Shown here: positions 7,406 through 14,857 of the stretch, piece by piece
Layout of the letters: every line of letters begins with the position of its first letter
Position numbering within the stretch: position 1 is the stretch's first letter
NCBI GenBank assembly: GCA_035491895.1
Contig: DATJJY010000124.1
Location: forward strand, 10,212-74,211
Reading direction: 5' to 3'
Source: DASTHG01 sp035491895
GTDB taxonomy: Bacteria; Gemmatimonadota; Gemmatimonadetes; Gemmatimonadales; GWC2-71-9
DNA length: 64,000 nt
Notes under the pieces: generated by a model
Seen by the model: only the letters and a program-made list of their open reading frames with translations
Databases searched by the model: none
Told to the model about the DNA's origin: nothing
Program-made: the position numbers and the translations under genes

Positions 7406-8266
7406 CTACGTGGAGAGAATGGGTTCCACAAGGCCGAAGCCCTTCCCCTCCCGTCCCAAACGCCCCATCGCGATCGCCGGATCATGCTCGAAGCAAATGC
7501 GCCACCCTTCTCCCTCGGCGCGCTGATAGATGCGCCGCCGAGTCTCGAGCGTTACGAGCGGCTCGACATCGTAGCCCATGATCCAGGGGAGCGGGAGGTG
7601 AGCGGCCGTCGGAATCAGGTCGGCGATGAAGCATGCCGCCTCGCCCCCGCTCTCTACGAGTATCGACTGATGGAATGGAACGTGGCCCGGCGTCGGCAGG
7701 CAGCGAATCCCGGGGAGCGGAGTACTCTCCCCCTCCAGCAGCGTGAAGTCGATGCCGCTGAAGTTCGCGGCGACGTAGCTCCCCGCCGTGCGCTCGTTGG
7801 TGTGGAGGGCGAAGTCGAGCTCGCCCCGTTGTACGGCATAGCGGGCGCGCGGGAAGCTCGGTCGCAGCTCGCCTGCGGGTGTGCGATAGGTATCGCCCCC
7901 CGCGTGGTCGAAGTGCAGATGCGTGTTGATCACCCAGCGGATATCGTCGGCCGAGTGCCCGAGATCGGCCAGCGCGTCCTCCAGCCGGGTGCGGCCGCGG
8001 GTCCCCGAGTTGTCCACGCCGTAGATGTCGCGGAATTTCGCTTCATCCTTGTCGCCGATCCCGGTGTCGACGAGCACCAACCCGTCGTCGTGCTCGACGA
8101 GGAGACAGCGCATGGCGAGAGGAATGCGGTTGCGGTCATCCGGGGTCGTGCGCCGCTCCCACAGCGGCTTCGGCACGACCCCGAACATGGCGCCGCCGTC
8201 CAACCGCAGCGTGCCGGCAACGAGCAGGTGACACCGAAGACGACCGACGGTGAACGAGACCGTCAT
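7406..8266 (-). CDS. MBL-fold metallo-hydrolase
   Basis: Cytoplasmic zinc hydrolase of the metallo-beta-lactamase superfamily, 286 residues. The metal ligands are visible: THLHFDHAGG (His116, His118, Asp120, His121), GHVPFH (about 205), the bridging Asp in CFIADLIPTA, and a C-terminal EHDP. The insertion and the PxxxPLPWIMGYD stretch resemble the quorum-quenching-lactonase-like/N-acyl hydrolase branch, but substrate cannot be assigned. No signal peptide. It follows arginine deiminase after only 4 bp, so it may share its transcript. Confidence 0.85.
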   Translation of the reverse strand: MTVSFTVGRLRCHLLVAGTLRLDGGAMFGVVPKPLWERRTTPDDRNRIPLAMRCLLVEHDDGLVLVDTGIGDKDEAKFRDIYGVDNSGTRGRTRLEDALADLGHSADDIRWVINTHLHFDHAGGDTYRTPAGELRPSFPRARYAVQRGELDFALHTNERTAGSYVAANFSGIDFTLLEGESTPLPGIRCLPTPGHVPFHQSILVESGGEAACFIADLIPTAAHLPLPWIMGYDVEPLVTLETRRRIYQRAEGEGWRICFEHDPAIAMGRLGREGKGFGLVEPILST

Positions 8267-8270
8267 GGGG

Positions 8271-9503
8271 TCACAGATCGTCGCGGCGCAGCGGCAGCGT
8301 CATGCATCGCGGACCGCCGCCGCCGCGCACCAGCTCGCTGCCGTCGATCGTGATCACCCCCTTGTCCGCGTCATCGAGCCACTCTTCACCGGTGAGGAGG
8401 TTCACCGCCGAAACGATGCGATAGCCCGCGTGCTCGAGCTCACGGATCGTCGCCTCGTTGCGGGCGTAGGTGATCGTCAGTCCCGGCCGCACCGTGAAGA
8501 AGTTGCACGCCGATGACCACTGTTCACGCTCCTGGACCGTGCGGGCCGTCCCGCCGCAGAACACCGGCTCGAGCGGCAGGTCGACCGCCTGCATCGCAGC
8601 GAAGAAGTTGGGAACCTCCTTCACGCCCTTGGACCGCTTGCGCCGGTGCAGCACGGCGAGGCGTTCCGGGCCCACGAAGAACGGCGGGTAGACCACGCAC
8701 GTCTCGCGGTCGATCTGGGTGAAGATCATGTCGAGATGGATCGCGGTGCGCTCGTTGGGGAGCACGACGGTAATCACGTCGGTGATGCCGCACTTGTCGA
8801 ATGCCAGCTCGCACAGCTGATCGAGGGCTGCCGGACTGGAGCGCTCGCTGAACCCGAGCACGAGGAGATCGGGGCGCAGCGGATGTACGTCGCCGCCCTC
8901 GAGCGTATACGTGTGACGCCGCTCCTCGGACCCGTCGTAGAGAATCCCGGCGTTGTCGAGCTTGTCGTGATAGCGGAACAGCGCCTTGACCAGCATCTCC
9001 TCGGTCCAGCGGACGCCGTAGCGCATCGAGCCGATGATCGCGTGCTCCCCTACCACGATGCCGACGTCCCGCGTGAAGAACAGGTTGGGCAATGGCGGCA
9101 GTGCATACCCCACCTCATTCAGCGCCCGCGCGATCGGACCGGCCTCCTCGAGCGTGCCTTCGACCATCAACGCCACCAGCTGCTCCGCCGAGAGGGTCGC
9201 CAGCTGCTTGGCCAGGGCATCCGACGGCACGACCTCGAGCGCCCGGGTCACCAGAAAATCGCGTACGTCAGGCCGCGCCACGATCTCCGTCAGAAGATCC
9301 TTGACCTCGTGCACCTCGGCGAAACGCTCCAGCACCGCCACCAGCCGCCGATGCTCCCGCTGCGCCAGCTCGAGATCGATGATGTCGTCGTAGAGGTAGT
9401 CTTCCCGATTCCCGGGCGTGACGGCAACCAGCTCGTTCCCCGGCGTGTGCACCAGGACGTCGCGCAGCGTGCCGATTTCGGAAGTGACGTGAACGCGAGG
9501 CAT
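8271..9503 (-). CDS. arcA: Arginine deiminase
   Basis: Hydrolyses L-arginine to citrulline and ammonia, the first step of the arginine deiminase pathway, which yields ATP anaerobically via carbamate kinase. 410 residues, normal for the family. Motifs: LPNLFFTRDVG (about 137-147), EGGDVHPL, the HLDMIFTQID block, and the C-terminal RGGGGPRCMTLPL containing the nucleophile Cys400. All guanidino-binding Asp/Glu/His positions appear intact. Neither arcB nor arcC lies in the window. The redox regulator rex is immediately upstream (86 bp) in the same direction, fitting a role under low oxygen. The spacer carries a heptamer array. Confidence 0.95.
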   Translation of the reverse strand: MPRVHVTSEIGTLRDVLVHTPGNELVAVTPGNREDYLYDDIIDLELAQREHRRLVAVLERFAEVHEVKDLLTEIVARPDVRDFLVTRALEVVPSDALAKQLATLSAEQLVALMVEGTLEEAGPIARALNEVGYALPPLPNLFFTRDVGIVVGEHAIIGSMRYGVRWTEEMLVKALFRYHDKLDNAGILYDGSEERRHTYTLEGGDVHPLRPDLLVLGFSERSSPAALDQLCELAFDKCGITDVITVVLPNERTAIHLDMIFTQIDRETCVVYPPFFVGPERLAVLHRRKRSKGVKEVPNFFAAMQAVDLPLEPVFCGGTARTVQEREQWSSACNFFTVRPGLTITYARNEATIRELEHAGYRIVSAVNLLTGEEWLDDADKGVITIDGSELVRGGGGPRCMTLPLRRDDL

Positions 9504-9541
9504 AGGGGCGGGAAATCTAATGCTGAAAGGCCAAAGCGTTC

Positions 9542-9589
9542 TCGGTTACCGGTCATCGGCAAAACCGACAACCGATGACCGATGACGCA
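9542..9589. repeat. Heptamer array (TCGGTNA family) between rex and arcA
   Basis: Units TCGGTTA, CCGGTCA, TCGGCAA on the left and AAACCGA, CAACCGA, TGACCGA, TGACGCA on the right, an inverted arrangement of the same 7-bp unit as at 7241-7296. It ends at the rex stop codon (9590). It could form a hairpin in the rex-arcA transcript. Confidence 0.8.
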
Positions 9590-10210
9590 TTACCTGTTTG
9601 TCAACGCGAAACTCAGCGTCTCGAGCTCCAGCGCCATATTGACGCTCTGGACCGCCACGTCGTTGGGCACGACGAGCGGCACCGGCGCGAAGTTGAGGAT
9701 CGCCTTCACGCCCGCGCGCACCAGGCGGTCCGCCACCTCCTGCGCAGCCTCCGCCGGCGTCACCAGGATGGCGATGTCGCTCGGCTCCTTTTTCAGATCC
9801 GCTTCCAGCAGGCGAATGTCGCGCACCACGAGCCCGTTGGAGCGAGCGCCGATCTTCCTGGGATCCTTGTCGTAGATCGCGGCGAGGTCAAAGCCGTGCT
9901 GGCGGAACCCGCGATAGTGCAGCAGCGCACCGCCCATTTTTCCCGCACCGACGAGCACGACGCGGTGCGTCCGCTTCAGCCCGAGGATGTCGCGAATCCG
10001 CGCCGCCAGCTCGGGCACCGAATAGCCGAGCCCACGCTTGCCGAACGAGCCGAAGAACGACAGGTCTTTGCGCACCTGCGCCGAAGTCGTACCGCCACGA
10101 CGCGCCAGCTCGGCCGAGCTGATGGTCGCGAGACCCTGGGCCGCGGAGTGCTCGAGGAAACGGAGGTACAGTGCCAGCCGGCGGACGGTGGAGTCCGAGA
10201 TCTTTCGCAT
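9590..10210 (-). CDS. rex: Redox-sensing transcriptional repressor Rex
   Basis: Dimeric repressor that senses the NADH/NAD+ ratio; NADH releases it from DNA. 206 residues: N-terminal winged helix (about 1-75) with the hallmark SAQVRKDLSFFG and GKRGLGYSV, then a Rossmann domain with VLVGAGKMGGALL (about 86-98) and a C-terminal domain-swapped helix. The ATG at 10210 is the only start; the codon three before it is a stop. No Shine-Dalgarno is visible because the region is taken up by a perfect Rex operator, which implies tight autoregulation. Overlaps no gene; ksgA ends 10 bp upstream. Confidence 0.97.
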   Translation of the reverse strand: MRKISDSTVRRLALYLRFLEHSAAQGLATISSAELARRGGTTSAQVRKDLSFFGSFGKRGLGYSVPELAARIRDILGLKRTHRVVLVGAGKMGGALLHYRGFRQHGFDLAAIYDKDPRKIGARSNGLVVRDIRLLEADLKKEPSDIAILVTPAEAAQEVADRLVRAGVKAILNFAPVPLVVPNDVAVQSVNMALELETLSFALTNR

Positions 10211-10212
10211 TA

Positions 10213-10230
10213 TTGTGAATTATTTCACAA
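10213..10230. promoter_or_regulatory. Rex operator (perfect palindrome)
   Basis: TTGTGAATTATTTCACAA: two 7-bp arms, TTGTGAA and TTCACAA, with a 4-bp centre, exactly the known Rex-box pattern. It includes the last codons and stop of ksgA and ends 3 bp before the rex ATG, so bound Rex would cover the rex initiation region. Confidence 0.9.
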
Positions 10231-11044
10231 TCGCCCCCTCCGACGCAAGTCTCGACCAGCGCCACAACGCGACGAACCGCTCCGGCGCAAGCGTCTCCGG
10301 TCGCGCCCGGGGCTCGAGCCCCAGTGTCGCCAGCGCGGCATCGACCGGCTCGGGGCTCTGCCCCGTGATCGAGCGCAGAATGTGGCGCAGCTGTTTGCGT
10401 CGCAGACTGAAGCAGGCGGACACGAACGCCCGGAATTCCGGGATATCTGCGGCACGGACGAGGGGCTGGTCGAGCGGCCGCAGCCGAATCACCGCGCTCG
10501 TCACCTTGGGCGGCGGAACGAACGACCCGGCCTTCACCACGAACAGCTTTTCAACGCGGGCCTCCACCTGAGCGCCCACCGACAACGCGCCATACGTCTT
10601 CGGCCCCGGCGGCGACACGATCCGGTCGGCCACCTCCTCCTGGACGAGGAGCACGATGAGTCGCGGCTGCAGCCTGAGCGCCAGCTCGATGATCGGGGTG
10701 GTGATGTAATAGGGAATGTTGCCGATGATCTTGAAATCCGGAGTGCGGACCCCGGAGTGCGGAACGAGGGATTGCCAATCGAGCCGCAGGACATCCGCCG
10801 TCACGAGGCGCACATTGTGAACTCCGCCTTCCGCATTCCGCACTCCGAACTCTTCTGCCAGCCCTCGATCTTTCTCCACCGCAACCACCCGCCCGACGCG
10901 CGGGGCCAGGATACGCGTTAACGACCCGTTCCCCGCCCCGATCTCGACGACGTGATCGTCCGGCGACGGCTCCAGCGCGTCGACGATGCGGGCCAGGATT
11001 CTCGGATCGCCGAGAAAGTGCTGGCCCAGCGATTTCTTGATCAG
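10220..11044 (-). CDS. ksgA: 16S rRNA (adenine1518/1519-N6)-dimethyltransferase KsgA/RsmA, CTG start
   Basis: Dimethylates two adjacent adenines in the 3' hairpin of 16S rRNA during 30S assembly, using SAM. Visible motifs: KKSLGQHFLGDPRIL at the N-terminus, SAM motif VVEIGAGNGSLT (about 32-43), the catalytic IIGNIPYYITTPII, and a C-terminal helical domain with FFSLRRKQLRHIL-like text. The reading frame needed for KKSLGQHFL has no ATG, GTG or TTG upstream; the nearest candidate is CTG at 11044-11042, overlapping the stop of the preceding phosphatase as CTGA. This gives 274 residues, the usual length. Two heptamer arrays sit inside the gene between the SAM motif and the catalytic motif. A frameshift in the sequence is the alternative. 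Confidence 0.92.
   Translation of the reverse strand: MIKKSLGQHFLGDPRILARIVDALEPSPDDHVVEIGAGNGSLTRILAPRVGRVVAVEKDRGLAEEFGVRNAEGGVHNVRLVTADVLRLDWQSLVPHSGVRTPDFKIIGNIPYYITTPIIELALRLQPRLIVLLVQEEVADRIVSPPGPKTYGALSVGAQVEARVEKLFVVKAGSFVPPPKVTSAVIRLRPLDQPLVRAADIPEFRAFVSACFSLRRKQLRHILRSITGQSPEPVDAALATLGLEPRARPETLAPERFVALWRWSRLASEGAIVK
10738..10853. repeat. Two opposed heptamer arrays inside ksgA
   Basis: Plus-strand units CCGGAGT, GCGGACC, CCGGAGT, GCGGAAC at 10738-10765, and GAACTCC, GCCTTCC, GCATTCC, GCACTCC, GAACTCT at 10819-10853. The two sets are reverse complements in type (GGAGTGC versus GCACTCC) and flank 53 bp of normal ksgA sequence. They encode the variable stretches EFGVRNAEGGVHN and VPHSGVRTPDF. 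Confidence 0.8.
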
Positions 11045-12663
11045 ACTCTGGCGATCAGGAGGGTGCGGTCGTCCGCGGAGGGGGCGCCGCCCGTGAATGC
11101 GGCGAGATCGGCGAAAATCGCTTCGAGCGCCTGCTGGGTCGGCTTGTCACGCAGCGCCTGCACGTGGCCGAGCACGCGCTCCTCGCCGAAGCGGCGACCC
11201 GCATCGTCGGTGGCGTCGGTGATGCCGTCGGTGAAGAGACAGAGGACATCCTCGCGGCGCTGCCATGTCTCCTGGCGGTCGCCGGACTCTCCGGGACCGC
11301 CAAGGCCCAGCGGGGTGCGCGTCGCCTCGAGCCGGATGATCGATCCGGTGGCGCCGCGCACGAGAAACGCATGCGGGTGTCCCGCGTTGGCGTACGCGAT
11401 GCTGCCGGCCGCCGGGTCGATGACCGCGTACAGCAGCGAGAGGTACATTTCGGTTCGCCCCAGCTCGTTGGCGAGCGACTCCTCGAGCTTGCGCAGCACG
11501 TGCCCCGGCGTTCCCGCCGCCTCGGCGTGGATGCCGGACGCGGCCATCGCGAGCGCCATGATGAGCGCGGCACCGAAGCCGTGACTCGACACATCCCCGA
11601 TCATCACGCCGACGCGATCGCCGTGCAGGCTCAGCAGGTTGTAGAAATCCCCGCCGACCACGTCGGCCGAGCGGCAGCGCACGGCGAGATCGGCTTTGGA
11701 GCCGAGCACGCTGGCGGCGGGGAGCAGCTTGAGCTGCAGGTCGTGCGCGAGCTCGAGCTCGCGGCGCACCCGCTGCTGGCTCAGGTCCTTGGCGACGAGC
11801 CGCGCGTTCTCGATCGCAGCGCCGACCTGGTTGGCGATGGCCGCTACGAGCTTCCGGTCCCCCGCCGAAAACGCGTCGGGGCCGACGCGATCGGTGAGGT
11901 TGATGACGCCGATCGGCCGCGCCTGATCGCCGGGAGCGCCGTACATGACCGGGACCGCGAGGTACGCCTCCCCGCGGTAGCTGCGGCCGCCACTCGTGCG
12001 CGCACCCGTCGCATCGTTGCTCTGGATCCGCATCTCCCGGAACGCCCGCGCCGTGACCGACACCGGATCGTCGAGCTCGATCGGGTCGACCTCGTTGGTG
12101 ACCATCCCACGGGCGGCGACGAGCCGCAGCAGATGCCGGTCGGGATCCAGCACGAAGAGGCTCGCCCGACGCGCGCCGACGACCGTGGCCACCTCCTGGA
12201 GGATGCGGCGCGCCGCCTCATCGAGCCGGATCGTGTGCCCCAGGATCTCGCTGATGGTGTACACGAGATCGATCTCTTCATAGCGATCGGACAGCTCCGC
12301 GGCGACCTGCGCCGCCTCGCGCTCCGCCTCGGCGAGACACGTCACCGCCTCGAGCAGCTGATCGCCGGCGCCGGGACGCGCGCTCCCCCCTCCCGTGCCG
12401 CCCTCGCCGTTGCGCATCTCCACCCAGAACCCCGGCGGGGTGCGGACCGGCTCGAACCAGGCGGCCCCCTCGGGGGTGTCGATCGAGCGTCCCGCTCCCG
12501 CGACGGCCCTCGGCAGCGCCGGCGTCCAGCTCGCGGCGGCTCCGGCGACGAGCCGGGGGGCGGCACCGTCGACGCGCCAGACGCGCAGCCGCACGCCCCC
12601 CAACTGCTCGAGGACGGGTACCAACCGCTCGAGTTTGGTCAGCCCGCCCGCAGCACGAGACAC
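11041..12663 (-). CDS. GAF domain PP2C-type serine phosphatase, RsbU/SpoIIE-like
   Basis: About 540 residues from GTG 12663. N-terminal ~110 residues are a poorly conserved sensor region, followed by a coiled stretch, a GAF domain (about 150-320, with TISEILGHTIRLDEAARRIL and AAIANQVGAAIENARL) and a SpoIIE/PP2C phosphatase domain (about 345-540, with ADVVGGDFYNLL, IGDVSSHGFGAAL and LFTDGITDA carrying the metal-binding Asp residues). Such enzymes dephosphorylate a STAS anti-anti-sigma factor and switch on a stress response. The genes for a STAS protein and an RsbW-like kinase lie directly upstream. GTG has GGGGA 8 bp upstream and overlaps the kinase gene by 25 bp; CTG 12640, overlapping its stop, is a less likely start. 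Confidence 0.88.
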   Translation of the reverse strand: MSRAAGGLTKLERLVPVLEQLGGVRLRVWRVDGAAPRLVAGAAASWTPALPRAVAGAGRSIDTPEGAAWFEPVRTPPGFWVEMRNGEGGTGGGSARPGAGDQLLEAVTCLAEAEREAAQVAAELSDRYEEIDLVYTISEILGHTIRLDEAARRILQEVATVVGARRASLFVLDPDRHLLRLVAARGMVTNEVDPIELDDPVSVTARAFREMRIQSNDATGARTSGGRSYRGEAYLAVPVMYGAPGDQARPIGVINLTDRVGPDAFSAGDRKLVAAIANQVGAAIENARLVAKDLSQQRVRRELELAHDLQLKLLPAASVLGSKADLAVRCRSADVVGGDFYNLLSLHGDRVGVMIGDVSSHGFGAALIMALAMAASGIHAEAAGTPGHVLRKLEESLANELGRTEMYLSLLYAVIDPAAGSIAYANAGHPHAFLVRGATGSIIRLEATRTPLGLGGPGESGDRQETWQRREDVLCLFTDGITDATDDAGRRFGEERVLGHVQALRDKPTQQALEAIFADLAAFTGGAPSADDRTLLIARV

Positions 12664-13094
12664 ACGCTGTTTCCCCGCTCGTTGAATTCGATCGTGTCCA
12701 CCAGATGGCGCAGCACGAAGAGGCCCCGCCCGCTCTCGCGGTCCAGGAATTCCGGAGTGGTGGGATCCGGAACCAGCGAAGGATCGAATCCGTTGCCGTC
12801 GTCGGCGACCTCGATGCGGACGGCATCGGGCCCGCACGCGACCTCGATTCGGACCAGCTTGCTGCGATCGTGGCGGTTACCGTAGGCGATGGCGTTGGCC
12901 AGCGCTTCGGCCAGCGCGGTTCGCAGATTGAACTGCAGCCGGCGCGGCGACAGGACGCCCACATCGCAATGCCGCGCGGCCAGCTCGACCGCGTCCCCGA
13001 CCAGCGACAGATCGCTCGGGACCACGAGGGAAAACGCGACGCGGTCCTGCGGGCGCGCGGGGCGATGCAGCACGACCTGGACGTGACCGCTCAC
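12639..13094 (-). CDS. RsbW-like anti-sigma factor / serine kinase
   Basis: 151-residue GHKL ATPase domain protein. N box EALANAIAYGN (about 63-73), G1 box VADDGNGFD (about 94-102) and G2 box SGRGLFVLR (about 120-128) are all present, while a sensor or H-box is absent, which marks an RsbW/SpoIIAB-type protein rather than a histidine kinase. In such modules the kinase sequesters a sigma factor and phosphorylates the STAS partner. GTG 13094 follows GGGG at 5 bp. It sits between the STAS gene and the phosphatase gene, so the three form a complete switch; the controlled sigma factor is not in the window. Confidence 0.9.
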   Translation of the reverse strand: MSGHVQVVLHRPARPQDRVAFSLVVPSDLSLVGDAVELAARHCDVGVLSPRRLQFNLRTALAEALANAIAYGNRHDRSKLVRIEVACGPDAVRIEVADDGNGFDPSLVPDPTTPEFLDRESGRGLFVLRHLVDTIEFNERGNSVCLVLRAG

Positions 13095-13102
13095 GAGGAC
13101 CC

Positions 13103-13438
13103 CTAGAAGGCCGCCAGCGCCTCCGCCGGCGTCTTCGCGATGGCAAACAACGTGTCCAGCTTGGTCAGCTCGAACAGCGTCTGCAGATCCTCGTTGAGGC
13201 CGGCGAGGCGGAGATCGCCGCCCTGCTCTCGCACCTTCTTGGAGAGCGACACCAGCACGCCGAGGCCCGAGGAGTCGATGTAGCCCGTCTTCGTGAAGTC
13301 GATCACGAAACGGCGCGTCCCGCCTTCCAGCGAGTCGAGCACCTTCTGTTTCAGCTCCTGGCGGTTGCCGACGATCAGCTGACCGTCGACGCCGACGATC
13401 ACCACCCCCCGCGGATCCTTGCTCACCGAGAACCCCAT
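13103..13438 (-). CDS. STAS-domain anti-anti-sigma factor, RsbV-like
   Basis: 111 residues forming a single STAS domain. The conserved phosphorylation site DSSGLGVL (Ser in GYIDSSGLG, about residues 55-62) is intact. When unphosphorylated it would bind the RsbW-like kinase and free a sigma factor. ATG 13438 lies one base after the pta stop and the gene ends 8 bp before the kinase start, so expression is probably coupled to pta. Confidence 0.92.
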   Translation of the reverse strand: MGFSVSKDPRGVVIVGVDGQLIVGNRQELKQKVLDSLEGGTRRFVIDFTKTGYIDSSGLGVLVSLSKKVREQGGDLRLAGLNEDLQTLFELTKLDTLFAIAKTPAEALAAF

Positions 13439-13439
13439 C

Positions 13440-14354
13440 TCAATCCTCCGCTTGCAGTGTCGTGACCGCCGCCGTGTCCACAATATCCTGCACCGTCGCT
13501 CCGCGCGACAGGTCGGCGATGGGCTTGGCCAGGCCCTGCAGAATGGGACCGACCGCCTCCCACCCCCCCAACCGTTGCACCAGTTTGTACGCGATGTTGC
13601 CGCTGTCAAGGTCGGGAAACACCAGCACGTTCGCGCGACCGGCGACGGCCGACTCGGGGGCCTTGCGGCGCGCCACGTCGCCACTGAGCGCCGCGTCTGC
13701 CTGCAGCTCGCCATCGCACGCCACGTCCGGCGCCAGCGCACGGAGCCGGGCTACGGCCTGGCGCACCTTGTCGATCCTGGGTCCCGCGGCACTGCCCTTC
13801 GTCCCGTAGGACAGGAATGCGACGCGCGGCTCGTCCCCCACGATGCGGCGCCTGTCCCGCGCCGCCGCCCACGCAATTCCGGCGAGCTGGTCGGCGGTCG
13901 GGTCGGGCACGACGGCGCAGTCGGTGAAGGTCAGCACGCGGTCGTCCTTCAGCATATAGAACGCGCTGCTCACGATCTCGATCCCGCGTGCGAGCCCCAC
14001 GCCCCAGAGCGCCGCCCGGATCAGCTCTCCCGTCGGATGGACGGCTCCCCCGATCATGACGTCGGCCCGCCCCATGCCCACGAGACAGGCGCCGCGGGTG
14101 AGTGGGTGGGCGAGCGCGGCGCGCGCGGCCCCGTCATCGGGGAAACGATCGGGGCGCCGGCTGCGCAGCCACGCCACGAGCTCCGGCGACGGCGGCGACG
14201 CGGTGGGCTCCGGCACCACGAGTGCCCCGAAACCCAGAGCCACGAGCTCGCGTCCCGCCTCCGCAACGCGCTCGTCCTCCGCTTCCGGCAGCAGGATGCG
14301 CCTCTGCGCCCGCCGCGCCGCCGCAAAGACGCGGTCGCGGAACGGGGAGGTCAC
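13440..14354 (-). CDS. pta: Phosphate acetyltransferase (Pta-type)
   Basis: Interconverts acetyl-CoA and acetyl phosphate. 304 residues, the length of the catalytic PTA_PTB domain alone, without the DRTGG/N-terminal part of long Pta forms. Family signatures: ILLPEAEDERVAEAG near the N-terminus, the VGMGRADVMIGGAVHPTGE block, VAFLSYGTKGSA and NVLVFPDLDSGNIAYKLVQRLGG. No acetate kinase is adjacent. It could also be a phosphate butyryltransferase, but the C-terminal signature favours Pta. It follows coaD with a 4-bp overlap and leads the partner-switch genes. Confidence 0.88.
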   Translation of the reverse strand: MTSPFRDRVFAAARRAQRRILLPEAEDERVAEAGRELVALGFGALVVPEPTASPPSPELVAWLRSRRPDRFPDDGAARAALAHPLTRGACLVGMGRADVMIGGAVHPTGELIRAALWGVGLARGIEIVSSAFYMLKDDRVLTFTDCAVVPDPTADQLAGIAWAAARDRRRIVGDEPRVAFLSYGTKGSAAGPRIDKVRQAVARLRALAPDVACDGELQADAALSGDVARRKAPESAVAGRANVLVFPDLDSGNIAYKLVQRLGGWEAVGPILQGLAKPIADLSRGATVQDIVDTAAVTTLQAED

Positions 14355-14857
14355 GTGCCGAACTTGGATTTCAGCGCCCGATGGACGGCGGGGTGGACCA
14401 GCTGCGACACGTCGCCGCCGAAGCGCGCGACTTCGCGGACCAGGCTCGAGCTGAGGTACGTCAGATCGAATGCGGGGACCAGAAAGACGGTCTCGAGCTT
14501 GGGGTCGAGGTTGCGGTTCATGAGCGCCATCTGGAATTCGTATTCGAAGTCGCTTACCGCCCGGAGGCCGCGCACGATGACCGCCGCGCCGACCTGCCGC
14601 GCGAAGTTCACGAGCAACCCCTCGAACGATTGCACCTCGATCCCGGGTCCGCGCACTGCCTCGCCCAGCAAGGCGACCCGCTCCTCGACGGTGAAGAGCG
14701 GCTGCTTGGCGGCGTTCACGGCGACGGCGACGACGACGCGATCCACGAACGCCAGCGAGCGCCGGATCAGATCCTCGTGGCCCCGGGTGACGGGGTCGAA
14801 CGAGCCCGGATAGACGGCGATCCGGTTGCGGTGCTCGACGCCGGCGGCGCCGCTCAC
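14351..14857 (-). CDS. coaD: Phosphopantetheine adenylyltransferase
   Basis: Penultimate step of coenzyme A synthesis: 4'-phosphopantetheine + ATP gives dephospho-CoA. 168 residues from GTG 14857, which overlaps the rsmD stop as GTGA. Nucleotidyltransferase motifs are clear: AVYPGSFDPVTRGHEDLI (T/HxGH) near the N-terminus, the RGLRAVSDFEYEFQMALMNR block and the C-terminal YLSSSLVREVARFGG (ISSS/TxxR). About eight extra residues precede the core, so an internal start is possible, but none is an ATG. Confidence 0.96.
   Translation of the reverse strand: MSGAAGVEHRNRIAVYPGSFDPVTRGHEDLIRRSLAFVDRVVVAVAVNAAKQPLFTVEERVALLGEAVRGPGIEVQSFEGLLVNFARQVGAAVIVRGLRAVSDFEYEFQMALMNRNLDPKLETVFLVPAFDLTYLSSSLVREVARFGGDVSQLVHPAVHRALKSKFGT

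Noticed and set aside
6576..9589. Repeat arrays as CRISPR
   Set aside because: Units are 7-9 bp without unique spacers of constant length; no cas genes nearby.
12639..12642. CTGA stop-start overlap as the start of the GAF-PP2C phosphatase
   Set aside because: An in-frame GTG at 12663 with GGGGA 8 bp upstream is a better start, so a CTG start is not needed there.
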